NCBI GenBank assembly: GCA_945883665.1 | Contig: CAMCXV010000052.1 | Location: 1-6,992 of the forward strand | From: Rickettsia typhi | GTDB lineage: Bacteria > Pseudomonadota > Alphaproteobacteria > Rickettsiales > Rickettsiaceae | Direction: 5' to 3' | Length of the DNA: 6,992 nt | Part shown: positions 1-6,862 of the stretch, piece by piece | Numbering within the stretch: position 1 is the stretch's first letter | Layout of the letters: each line of letters starts with the position of its first letter | Notes under the pieces: model-generated | What the model was told of the DNA's origin: nothing | The model's database searches: none | Seen by the model: the letters and a program-made list of their open reading frames with translations, nothing else | Position numbers and translations under genes: made by a program

Positions 1-127
1 CGATTTCGACCATGACGCTCATGTTTCATCATTTTTATAAAATCATAATCATGAAAACCTTGTGGTAATATTAACTTAGCTATTTGACTACCTTTTGTGC
101 TTTAAAAATCCATTCTAAACCACTGTG
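1..127. other. Foreign segment of unknown identity abutting the truncated autotransporter
   Basis: This stretch does not continue the autotransporter reading frame: that frame has stops at 13, 46, 52, 85 and 103. On the minus strand a frame is open from about 93 to the window edge (31 codons). It contains the peptide GSQIAKLILPQGFHDYDF and then a Met-Met pair, reading out of the window at position 1. A second minus-strand frame upstream of it (about 70-127, reading HSGLEWIFKAQK) would join it through a -1 shift at an AAAA run near 95. This looks like a broken coding fragment. I do not recognise the protein; the IAKLILPQGFHDYDF stretch vaguely recalls the end of toprim-type primase domains, but that is too weak to name. 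The right border at about 127, after CACTGTG, is set by where the autotransporter frame becomes plausible and could be off by some 20 bases. Confidence 0.4.
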
Positions 128-1143
128 TTAATTATTGCAATTGGTATAATATTAGCAATTTAGTTTCTAATCGTATAACAGAAGTTGGAAATTTTTTCGT
201 TCCCACTTCTACTTCTGTTCCTTCCAACACAGATAATATAGAATTATCACAAGGAAGAGAAGATTATGGTACTGGTTTATCATCTGGTGATAATCATAAT
301 CTTTTTGGTGCATGGGCAACACCTTTCTATTCTAAGTCCGAGCAGAAAAAAATTAGTAATGCTTCTGGATTTAAAGCTGATTCTTATGGTGGTACATTAG
401 GTTTTGACACCAAGGTTAATGAAGATGCAGTTCTTGGAGCGGCATTCTCTGGAACAAATACTCAAATTAAGCACAAAGATTTCAAATCTGGTGACAAAAC
501 AAAAATAAGTTCTTACTTGTTATCTCTATACGGTGCTCAACAATTCAACGATAAATGGTTTGGGCAAGCTGTTCTTAGTTTCGGCTTAAGCCATATAATT
601 AACAAAGAAAATAGAAGAATTTCAGATTCTCAGCTAGCAATTGCTAAAGCAAGCTACGATGCTATGAGTTTTTCATCAGGAGTACTTGCTGGATATAATA
701 AAGGACTCGGTAATGGATTTGTTTTAACACCTATGTTTGGCATAAGCTATAACACACTAGGTGGAATTAGTTATAAAGAGTCAGGTGAAGAAGTTGGCCC
801 GCAGCTTATGTCTGTCAAAAGAAAGACTTCTCATAAATTGGATCTTGTTGGTGGTGTAAAATTTACATCAGCGCCATATGCACTAAAAGGTTTAGTAATT
901 AATCCAGAAATACATGCATTTATATTTCATGATGTTATAGGTAAAGTTTCAAAAGCTGATGCAACTATCATTGGCCTCAAACTTCCAAGTGAAAAAATAA
1001 AGCCTCAAAAAACTTTCTATAATGTGGGGGCTAGCCTAAATACATCTCATGGCGCTATGGATTATGGTATTTCTACGGATGCAAATTTTGCTAATAAATA
1101 TGTTGCTGTTCAGGGGGCTATTAAATTACGTGTGAATTTCTAA
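128..1143 (+). pseudogene. Truncated rickettsial autotransporter: translocator beta-barrel only (Sca/OmpB type)
   Basis: The frame runs without a stop from 106 to the TAA at 1141-1143 and encodes a C-terminal autotransporter domain of about 280 residues (301-1140). In autotransporters this domain inserts in the outer membrane and exports an N-terminal passenger to the cell surface. Visible marks are the barrel entry LFGAWATPFY (from 301), alternating amphipathic strands with repeated YGGTLGFD and SLYGAQQF-like segments, and the end IKLRVNF with a terminal Phe, as in rickettsial Sca proteins. Residues before the barrel (SNLVSNRITEVG and a Ser/Thr-rich stretch) resemble the linker. No passenger or signal peptide is present. 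There is no ATG in frame before 664, and the first alternative start (TTG at 517) would cut the barrel in half. The gene is therefore a 3' remnant, or has lost its 5' part to the rearrangement near 127. The barrel itself has no internal frameshift, so the break may be recent. It converges on priA with a 44-base gap. Confidence 0.85.
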
Positions 1144-1187
1144 TATTATATAGTGTTTGCTTGGATCTAAAATTAAGACTAGCTATC

Positions 1188-3149
1188 CTAAAAACTATAA
1201 GGATCGATATCTATTTTTATTTGAAAGAAAGAAGGAATCTCACATTTACTAAGCCATGTTGAAATATATTTTTGAATATTAAAATTTCTTTCAGCAATTA
1301 CTAGTAATCTATATCTATATCTACCAGAAATCCTAAAGATTATAGCTTCAGCAGGTCCTAAAATTCTTGCTGAACTAGCAGGAATTCTACTTGCTATGTA
1401 ATTTGCGATAGATAATGTTTTCTCTGCATATTTACCTGTAATATTAATAACTGCCATTTTTGTAAATGGGGGCATGTTGGCTTGCTTCCTAGTCATAATC
1501 TCTTTCTCTATGAATTCTTCTTCATTTCCACTGACTAAAGCTTGCAAAACTTTATTTTCCGGGAGATAAGTTTGTAAAAGAACTTTGCCTTTTATTGCCT
1601 TATCTCTACCAGCTCTTCCTCCAACTTGATGAAGTAATTGAAATGTTCTTTCTGTGGATCTAAGATCTCCACCAACAAATCCAAGATCTGCATCAATTAC
1701 TCCAACTAGCGCAAGTTTTGGAAAATGGTAACCTTTTGTAATAATCTGAGTGCCAATCAATATGTCAATATTACCCATTTCCATTTCGTGTAATAAATCT
1801 TGCATTTGATCATTTTTAGCAACTTGATCTTTACTAATTATATTTACTCTCAGATTAGGAAATATTTTTTTTACTTCCTCCTCTATTCTTTCAACCCCTG
1901 GACCACAAAATATCAGGGAATCCTTTTGGTCGCATTCTGGACATGTGTTATGAATTTTACTTACAGCTCCACAATGGTGGCACTCCATTAATTTTCTAGC
2001 TTTATGCACCACCATTGATGCTGAGCATTTACTGCACTGAGACTTATATCCGCATGATTTACACAGCATAATAGGAGAATATCCACGCCTATTCAAAAAA
2101 AGTAGACACTGGTTTCCTTGCGCAATTACCAGCTTAATTTCATTAATTAATTGTTCTGAGATCCAGTGATCTCTTGTTAGCTCCACATTTCTCATATCTA
2201 TAATTTCTACTTGCGGCAAAGTAGCATCACTAAAACGACTTCTAAGCTCCACTATGGAATATTTTCCTTGCTGAACATTATAAATAGTTTCAATTGAAGG
2301 GGTAGCTGACACAAGTATAACTTTAGAATTTGATAGATGGGATTTCAGAACAGACATATCGCGAGCATTATATAAAACACCTTCATTCTGTTTGTATGAA
2401 GCGTCATGCTCCTCGTCAACTATAATTAATGATAAATCTTTATATGGTAAAAATAAGCTACTTCTAGCACCTATTACTACTTTGATTGTTCCATCTAAAA
2501 TACCTTGTAAAATCTTTTTTTTACAAGATTTTGTTTGTTTAGAATTCCAAATAGCTGGTACAAAACCAAAACGCTCAGTAAAACGTTTTATTATCTGTGA
2601 ACTTAGAGATATCTCTGGCAACATTATCAAAGCCTGCTTGCCATATTTAATAGTTTTCTCTATTAAATAAAAATATACTTCGGTTTTACCTGAACCTGTT
2701 ACTCCTTTTAGTAAAATAGGTTTTGTTGTTAATTTTATTAAATTCAGAGCATTTAATTGTTCTTCTGATAAAACTGGTAAATAATAATCTGTAGAAATGT
2801 TATCAAGCTTAGTTTTGGTAGTTTTCTGATTTATTTCCAAAGGTAAAACAAGTTTAGCAACCGAGCCAAGAGATGTTAAATAATATTCACTTGCTTTTTT
2901 AATGAGTTCAATATTAATAGAACCAATATTTTGGTAACAATTCTTAACAAAAAAACTCAAACTTAAATCAATTGTTTTAAGTTTTTTATCACTAGCAGAA
3001 CAATTTATTTCCCAAACTATTCCTGTTATAGTTTGTTTACGAAAAGGAACAACAATCAAATCTCCCACTAACAAAGTAATATCTTCTATTATCTGGTAAT
3101 CTAAGGGAAATAACCCAATCTTTGGTATAAGAACTTTTATTATCTGCAC
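1188..3149 (-). CDS. priA: Primosomal protein N' (replication restart helicase PriA)
   Basis: PriA is a 3'-5' superfamily 2 DNA helicase that recognises stalled or collapsed forks and reloads the replicative helicase. At 653 residues it is normal length for rickettsial PriA. The N-terminal 3'-DNA-binding domain (about 1-100) contains LFPLDYQI and VGDLIVVPFR. The helicase core follows: Walker A GVTGSGKT (149-156), Walker B DEEH (245-248), SATPS (281-285) and motif VI QVGGRAGR (508-515). The zinc module, inserted in the second lobe, keeps all eight cysteines (363, 366, 372, 375, 390, 393, 403, 406). The C-terminal domain has MPPF (559-562), the GRYRYRLLV segment and the usual KIDIDP end (645-650). 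The start is GTG at 3149; an in-frame TAG lies four codons upstream, so no earlier start is available, and no clear Shine-Dalgarno is seen. It lies 105 bases downstream of miaB on the same strand. No key residue is missing and the gene appears functional. Confidence 0.97.
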   Translation of the reverse strand: MQIIKVLIPKIGLFPLDYQIIEDITLLVGDLIVVPFRKQTITGIVWEINCSASDKKLKTIDLSLSFFVKNCYQNIGSINIELIKKASEYYLTSLGSVAKLVLPLEINQKTTKTKLDNISTDYYLPVLSEEQLNALNLIKLTTKPILLKGVTGSGKTEVYFYLIEKTIKYGKQALIMLPEISLSSQIIKRFTERFGFVPAIWNSKQTKSCKKKILQGILDGTIKVVIGARSSLFLPYKDLSLIIVDEEHDASYKQNEGVLYNARDMSVLKSHLSNSKVILVSATPSIETIYNVQQGKYSIVELRSRFSDATLPQVEIIDMRNVELTRDHWISEQLINEIKLVIAQGNQCLLFLNRRGYSPIMLCKSCGYKSQCSKCSASMVVHKARKLMECHHCGAVSKIHNTCPECDQKDSLIFCGPGVERIEEEVKKIFPNLRVNIISKDQVAKNDQMQDLLHEMEMGNIDILIGTQIITKGYHFPKLALVGVIDADLGFVGGDLRSTERTFQLLHQVGGRAGRDKAIKGKVLLQTYLPENKVLQALVSGNEEEFIEKEIMTRKQANMPPFTKMAVINITGKYAEKTLSIANYIASRIPASSARILGPAEAIIFRISGRYRYRLLVIAERNFNIQKYISTWLSKCEIPSFFQIKIDIDPYSF

Positions 3150-3173
3150 TAGATAAAGCTATTTTATTATTAA

Positions 3174-3185
3174 TATAAGCTTATA
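3174..3185. repeat. 12-bp perfect palindrome in the miaB-priA gap
   Basis: TATAAG/CTTATA is a perfect 12-bp palindrome lying 25-36 bases upstream of the priA GTG start. It could be an operator half-site pair or a promoter element, but AT-rich spacers of this kind give such palindromes by chance fairly often. Nothing else in the gap identifies a regulator. Confidence 0.25.
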
Positions 3186-3201
3186 AGGGTTTAAGTAATA
3201 G

Positions 3202-3219
3202 CAGAGATTTTATCTTCTG
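3202..3219. other. Small hairpin between miaB and priA
   Basis: CAGAGAT (3202-3208) pairs with ATCTTCTG (3212-3219), giving seven base pairs with one bulged base around a TTT loop. It lies downstream of miaB and upstream of priA on the minus-strand transcript. No T-run follows it on either strand, so it is not a standard intrinsic terminator. It could be an mRNA processing or stability element, or chance. Confidence 0.25.
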
Positions 3220-3254
3220 TATATTAATTCTCCTACTTCATAAAGGGTAAATAT

Positions 3255-4616
3255 TTAAACTATTTCTCCAGTAACGCTTATTGCAAGAGCTTTAGTAATT
3301 TTTACATTAACAACCTGACCAAGCAAAGATTTATCAGCATTTTCAACATAGGCAGATTGCATATAAGGTGTTTTACCTGTTATATGATTATCGTATTTTC
3401 CGTCTTTTTGAAATAATACAGGTAAAATTTTACCAACACAAGATTCGTTAAATTCTAGCTGTTGCTTTGATAATTCTTTTTGTAAAATCTCTAGACGTCT
3501 AGTTTTGATTGCTTCTGGCACTTGCTCTTTTATTGCTGCTGGAGTGCCTGGTCTTGGGCTATATTTAAAAGAATAGCACTGAGTATATCGAACTCTTTTT
3601 ACCAGATCCATGGTATCGGCAAAATCTTCATCTGTTTCACCTGGAAAACCAACTATAAAATCAGATGAAAGGGCAATATCAGGTCTTACTAATCGAAGTT
3701 TTTCAATAATTGCAAAATATTCTGCTCTTGTATGTTTTCTATTCATCATTTTCAGAATTTTATCTGAACCAGATTGAACAGGAAGATGTAAAAATGGCAT
3801 TAATTGATCAATCTGACCGTGTATGTTAATCAAATCGTCACTCATATCTTTAGGATGTGAAGTAATATACCTGATTCTTTCTAAACCTTTAATCGATGAA
3901 ACATGACGAATTAAATCTGCTAGACTAAATATTATATCTGATGCTAAAACACCATCTCCATTAGAATTTAAGGTTTTTCCATGATAAGCATTAACATTTT
4001 GTCCTAGTAAATGAATCTCTTTTGCCCCTTTTGCAACTAAACTCATTGCTTCTCGGTATATTTCTTCTGGGCTTCTAGAGAATTCGGGTCCTCTAGTATA
4101 TGGAACAACGCAAAAAGTACAGAATTTATCACATCCTTCTTGAATTGAAATAAAAGCACTGACCCCTTGATCTGAATGTTCTTTAGGTAAATTATCAAAT
4201 TTTTCTTCCTCAATAAAATCAAGATCGATTAAGTGTTTCTCAGATCTAGCCAATTTAGCAACCAATTCTGGCAAAGTATGATAAGATTGTGGCCCAACAA
4301 TGATGTCAACATATGGTGCGCGTGTAAATATCTCTTCTCCTTCAGCTTGAGCCACGCAACCTGCTACAGCTATAATCATATCTGATCCAGTATTTGTCAA
4401 TTTTTGATCCTTGATTTTTTTTACTCTACCAAGTTCCGAGTAAAGTTTTTCTGAGGCTTTTTCTCTGATATGACAAGTATTTATTATCACCATATCAGCA
4501 TAATTCATATCATCCGTTGATTCAAAACCAAATGGATCAAGTAATTCTTTCATTTTTATAGAATCATAGACATTCATCTGACAGCCATATGTCTTGATAA
4601 AAAGCTTCTTTTTCAT
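3255..4616 (-). CDS. miaB: tRNA-2-methylthio-N6-dimethylallyladenosine synthase (MiaB)
   Basis: MiaB is a cytoplasmic radical-SAM methylthiotransferase that adds a methylthio group to i6A37 of tRNAs reading UNN codons, which improves decoding fidelity. The 453-residue protein has the three family parts. The N-terminal UPF0004 domain carries the second iron-sulfur cluster ligands Cys12 (KTYGCQMN), Cys48 (NTCHIRE) and Cys87 ([11 protein letters not shown]). The radical-SAM core has CxxxCxxC at 162, 166 and 169 ([10 protein letters not shown]), followed by [26 protein letters not shown] and [14 protein letters not shown]. The C-terminal TRAM domain (about 385-453, with [11 protein letters not shown]) binds tRNA. 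The closest resemblance is to Rickettsia MiaB, which also ends in TGEI(L/V). A short extra loop (about 214-225, rich in Asn, Ser and Gly) follows NAYHGK. The start is ATG at 4616, giving the normal N-terminus; no clear ribosome binding site is seen. It is divergent from the permease gene and upstream of priA. It appears intact and functional. Confidence 0.97.
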   Translation of the reverse strand: MKKKLFIKTYGCQMNVYDSIKMKELLDPFGFESTDDMNYADMVIINTCHIREKASEKLYSELGRVKKIKDQKLTNTGSDMIIAVAGCVAQAEGEEIFTRAPYVDIIVGPQSYHTLPELVAKLARSEKHLIDLDFIEEEKFDNLPKEHSDQGVSAFISIQEGCDKFCTFCVVPYTRGPEFSRSPEEIYREAMSLVAKGAKEIHLLGQNVNAYHGKTLNSNGDGVLASDIIFSLADLIRHVSSIKGLERIRYITSHPKDMSDDLINIHGQIDQLMPFLHLPVQSGSDKILKMMNRKHTRAEYFAIIEKLRLVRPDIALSSDFIVGFPGETDEDFADTMDLVKRVRYTQCYSFKYSPRPGTPAAIKEQVPEAIKTRRLEILQKELSKQQLEFNESCVGKILPVLFQKDGKYDNHITGKTPYMQSAYVENADKSLLGQVVNVKITKALAISVTGEIV

Positions 4617-4638
4617 TAATTTTTATTTAATTTAAGGT

Positions 4639-4666
4639 ATTTCGAATATAGTTGATAAATTTCGAA
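4639..4666. promoter_or_regulatory. Pair of ATTTCGAA boxes 20 bp apart (possible operator)
   Basis: ATTTCGAA occurs at 4639-4646 and again at 4659-4666, an exact 20-bp period (about two helical turns, so the same DNA face). Each contains the palindrome TTCGAA. The first lies just upstream of the predicted -35 of the permease promoter and the second lies inside its spacer, which is where a repressor would act. The pair also lies within 50 bases of the miaB start, so it could influence both directions. No regulator gene is in the window, and the role is inferred from position only. Confidence 0.4.
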
Positions 4667-4680
4667 GTAGAATATATCAT
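4652..4680 (+). promoter_or_regulatory. Sigma-70-type promoter for the permease-glycosyltransferase unit
   Basis: The -35 is TTGATA (4652-4657, 5 of 6 matches to TTGACA), followed by a 17-base spacer and the -10 TATCAT (4675-4680, 5 of 6 matches to TATAAT). The expected transcription start is near 4687, leaving an untranslated leader of about 37 bases before the ATG at 4724. The promoter covers the TTG at 4652 that could otherwise be read as an upstream start, which argues for the ATG at 4724. Confidence 0.6.
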
Positions 4681-4723
4681 AAATTTGAAAATTTTATATA
4701 AATATTTAATCATAAATAATAAT

Positions 4724-5494
4724 ATGGAACCTATAAATTGGTACGGAACTTATACCTTGACTCTACGTGAAGTAAAAAGATTTATGAGAGTATATAATCA
4801 GACCCTTATAACTCCAGCTATTTCAGCCCTAGTATTCCTTGCTGTTTTTGTCTTAGCTGTTGGATCAAAAAAACATGATATAGATGGAATATCATTTATT
4901 AATTTTATGGGTTATGGTCTAATCATAATGAGTATAGTGCAAAATGCTTTTGCTAATAGCTCCTCATCTTTCATAATGAGTAAAATAATAGGTTATATTT
5001 CTGATATTCTTACACCCCCATTAGGTAGCAAGGAAATAATTATAGCTTTTACAATAGGATCGGTACTAAGAGGTATATTAGTTGGAATTATAACAACAAT
5101 ATCCTTGTTACCTTTTGTAGAATTTACATTATATCATCCATTTTTACTATTATTTTATATTTTAACATCCTGTACTTTGCTTGGTCAATTTGGTATATTA
5201 TCTGGAATGGTTGCTAATTCTTTTGATCAGCATTCAGCAATTACAAGTTACATAATAACACCTTTATCTTTTTTATCTGGTACATTTTACTCAGTCAAAA
5301 ACTTGCCAATATTCTTACAACTAATAAATATCTTAAATCCATTTTTTTATATGATTGATGGATTTAGATACTGTCTCACCGACAAAACAGATGGGAATAT
5401 AATGATAGGAGTGATTTTTTTAATAACCGCAAATATCGTAATATATTTTACGCTAGAAAGACTTATAGACAAAGGCTGGAGGATTAAAGGATAA
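4724..5494 (+). CDS. ABC-2 type transporter permease (YadH-like)
   Basis: This is an integral inner-membrane subunit of an ABC exporter of the ABC-2 family. With the ATG at 4724 it has 256 residues, the usual length of YadH-type permeases, and begins with the family-like N-terminus NWYGTYTLTLREVKRF. A TTG-started extension of 24 residues from 4652 is open but unlikely because it covers the promoter. Six hydrophobic segments are visible at about 28-47, 58-78, 106-130, 139-163, 172-188 and 227-244. The ABC-2 hallmark lies at about 176-215: IITPLSFLSGTFYS, then NPFFYMIDGFRY. Substrates of this family are typically lipids, polysaccharides or drugs; the sequence does not say which. The matching ATPase is not in the window, so it must be encoded elsewhere, as is common in Rickettsiales. 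No Shine-Dalgarno is seen before the ATG. It is followed after 19 bases by a putative glycosyltransferase, which suggests an envelope-related job. The reading frame is intact. Confidence 0.88.
   Translation: MEPINWYGTYTLTLREVKRFMRVYNQTLITPAISALVFLAVFVLAVGSKKHDIDGISFINFMGYGLIIMSIVQNAFANSSSSFIMSKIIGYISDILTPPLGSKEIIIAFTIGSVLRGILVGIITTISLLPFVEFTLYHPFLLLFYILTSCTLLGQFGILSGMVANSFDQHSAITSYIITPLSFLSGTFYSVKNLPIFLQLINILNPFFYMIDGFRYCLTDKTDGNIMIGVIFLITANIVIYFTLERLIDKGWRIKG
5478..5482 (+). promoter_or_regulatory. Shine-Dalgarno GGAGG serving the mini-ORF at 5494
   Basis: GGAGG inside the last codons of the permease is the only strong ribosome binding site visible near the start of the next gene. It is 11 bases before the ATG at 5494 and 31 bases before the ATG at 5514. 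It is thus well placed for the mini-ORF and too far from the glycosyltransferase start to act on it directly. Confidence 0.45.
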
Positions 5495-5517
5495 TGAAAA
5501 CCTTACTAAATTCATGA
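5494..5517 (+). CDS. Seven-codon mini-ORF linking permease and glycosyltransferase
   Basis: The mini-ORF MKTLLNS starts with an ATG that overlaps the permease stop (TAATG at 5492-5496) and ends with a TGA that overlaps the next start (ATGA at 5514-5517). Ribosomes finishing the permease could reinitiate here, helped by GGAGG at 5478-5482, and then reinitiate again at 5514. It is probably a coupling device rather than a functional peptide. Chance is possible given its small size. Confidence 0.3.
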   Translation: MKTLLNS

Positions 5518-6467
5518 ATAATGATCACATTAACCAGGCAAATAAACAAAAATTTCGTATTATAGTTTTGTTTATAATAGCGATGTTTTTAGGAATATTT
5601 TTGTATAAAACGTTTATTTTTATTAAACAAAATGACATATCAATGCATAAAACTGAGCAATGTACTAATGTCAAGGGTGATGTTTGGCTTATTTCATATG
5701 CGGATGGTAATGATATACATCTTATGAATCAAAATGCTCTTTCTGCAAGCGCATTGAATAATTGTATAGATCATATAAGCTTGTACAGAAAAAAACATAT
5801 AGATTCTGAATTTACAGAAAAAAACAAACATATATTAAATCAGTCACGCGGTGTGGGTTATTGGCTATGGAAACCATATTTAATAATGGAAACTCTTAAG
5901 AAAATTCCTGAGAATGATATTGTAGTTTATGTTGATACTGGTATTAAAATTAGAAATAATATAAGCGATTTGCTTAATAATTTAGCTCAAAAAGATATTG
6001 TCTTATTTGGCAGTATGTTCAAGATTCGATCTTATACTAAAAGAGATTTACTTAAGTTTCTTAATATGGATAATCCAGAAACTTTAAATGCTCAACAAAC
6101 ACAAGGAGGAATAATAATAGTCAGAAATACTAAATATTCCCGTCAATTTATTAATAAATGGTTAGATTTATCTCAGAATGAGCAATTAATCACAGATATT
6201 CCAAGTGAGAATGAATATCCAGATTTTATCGATCATCGTCATGATCAATCAATAATTAGTTTGCTTGCTTTACAAAATCAACAAAATATTATATTTGTGC
6301 CTTTTGAAGAAAAACATCGATATTTCTATCATCATCGCCGTAGAAATACAAATTTTATCCCATTGGTAATTGATGGTACTTTGTTAATAGAGAAAAATAT
6401 AGATCCCAAAAAACCATTATCTTTTTGGGATAATATGATATACCAGACATTATTGATGATTAATTGA
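5514..6467 (+). CDS. Membrane-anchored putative glycosyltransferase
   Basis: The 317-residue protein has a short hydrophilic N-terminus, one strong transmembrane segment (about 15-38) and a soluble C-terminal domain, so it is likely a single-pass inner-membrane protein. The soluble domain resembles nucleotide-sugar transferases of the GT-A type: VWLISYADGN at the start, GVGYWLWKPY (113-122), DIVVYVDTG with a candidate metal-binding Asp141, a TQGGIIIVRN stretch (196-205), and HRHDQS (241-246) like the late HDQ/NDQ motif of such enzymes. The GYWLWKP signature is known to me from uncharacterised glycosyltransferase-like proteins of bacteria and large viruses; donor and acceptor are unknown. Asp141 stands in a DTG rather than a full DxD. 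The start at 5514 is chosen because it keeps the whole membrane segment; no ribosome binding site is near it, and translation is probably coupled to the upstream mini-ORF and permease. The frame is intact. The family call is inferred from motifs only. Confidence 0.65.
   Translation: MNNDHINQANKQKFRIIVLFIIAMFLGIFLYKTFIFIKQNDISMHKTEQCTNVKGDVWLISYADGNDIHLMNQNALSASALNNCIDHISLYRKKHIDSEFTEKNKHILNQSRGVGYWLWKPYLIMETLKKIPENDIVVYVDTGIKIRNNISDLLNNLAQKDIVLFGSMFKIRSYTKRDLLKFLNMDNPETLNAQQTQGGIIIVRNTKYSRQFINKWLDLSQNEQLITDIPSENEYPDFIDHRHDQSIISLLALQNQQNIIFVPFEEKHRYFYHHRRRNTNFIPLVIDGTLLIEKNIDPKKPLSFWDNMIYQTLLMIN
6403..6431. repeat. Perfect 10-bp inverted repeat at the end of the glycosyltransferase gene
   Basis: ATCCCAAAAA (6403-6412) and TTTTTGGGAT (6422-6431) are exact reverse complements separated by nine bases, forming a 10-bp stem. 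It lies inside the last codons of the plus-strand gene and 51-79 bases past the clpA stop on the minus strand. No long T-run follows on the plus strand. On the minus strand the stem is followed by CTATATTTTTC, so it could act as a weak terminator for clpA transcripts. It could also be coincidental. Confidence 0.4.
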
Positions 6468-6481
6468 GTTTTTTATTAACG

Positions 6482-6862
6482 CTAATTTATAGAAACACTG
6501 TTTACTAATTTTGGCTGAGGTTTTCTCTCTACATCAACAAACTTAAACACAATTTTATCATTTTTTTTACAATAATCTATGTTAACAAACCCACCATTTT
6601 GAAGTTTACCAAAAAGAATTTCCTCTGCTATAGGTTGTTTGATTTGAGTATCTATTAGTCGGTCAAGAGACCTAGCTCCACTATTTTCAATATTGTAATT
6701 TTTAGTAAGAAACAGTTTTACAGAATCACTAATTAAAAATCTGATTTTTTTATCAGCAAGCAGAAATGTTAGCTCTCTAAGACTTTTCTCAACTATCTTG
6801 TCAGTTATAGAGTTTATGGGATGAAATATAATGATTTCATCTAATCTATAGCTAACCCGATT
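6482..6862 (-). pseudogene. clpA: ClpA C-terminal fragment (Clp protease ATPase subunit), broken at its 5' side
   Basis: ClpA is the AAA+ unfoldase that feeds substrates to ClpP. Only the last 123 or so codons are recognisable: the end of the second AAA+ module and its small D2 C-terminal domain. The fragment starts at YRLDEIIIFHP (compare the RNRLDEII family motif). It continues with the sensor-2 region NSGARSLDRLI, in which the usual GARP has become GARS, then AEEILFGKLQNGG and a TAG stop at 6482-6484. The FGKLQNGG-type end followed by a short tail fits ClpA better than ClpB. Upstream of the YRLDE codons (about 6853) the translated sequence no longer resembles ClpA, although the frame stays open to the window edge. 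The Walker motifs and first AAA+ module are outside the window or lost. It converges on the glycosyltransferase with 14 bases between stops. Whether the gene is dead or merely interrupted in frame cannot be decided here. Confidence 0.75.

Noticed and set aside
517..1143. A separate 208-residue gene starting at TTG 517
   Set aside because: The same frame is open from 106 and encodes the first half of the same beta-barrel, so a start at 517 would cut the domain; it is an artefact of the missing true start.
1184..1205. ATCCT...AGGAT inverted repeat at the autotransporter-priA convergence as a terminator
   Set aside because: The stem is only five pairs with a ten-base loop, has no T-run, and overlaps the priA stop codon.
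1800..1991. Open plus-strand frame of 63 codons inside priA
   Set aside because: It lies wholly antisense to well-conserved priA codons, including the zinc-module region, and its translation is a low-complexity Phe/Tyr/Ile-rich string typical of a shadow frame.
2509..2532. 8-bp inverted repeat AAAATCTT/AAGATTTT with a T-rich loop
   Set aside because: It is inside conserved priA codons; such A/T stems are expected by chance in this base composition.
2392..2670. Open plus-strand frame of 92 codons inside priA
   Set aside because: It is antisense to the conserved PriA helicase core, with no family resemblance, promoter or ribosome binding site.
4617..4700. A minus-strand promoter for miaB
   Set aside because: The region is so AT-rich that many -10-like hexamers occur, but I found none with a matching -35 at 16-18 bases.
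4652..4723. Permease start at TTG 4652, adding 24 residues
   Set aside because: The TTG is part of a near-consensus -35 box, the extra residues are not typical of the family, and the ATG at 4724 gives the usual 256-residue length.
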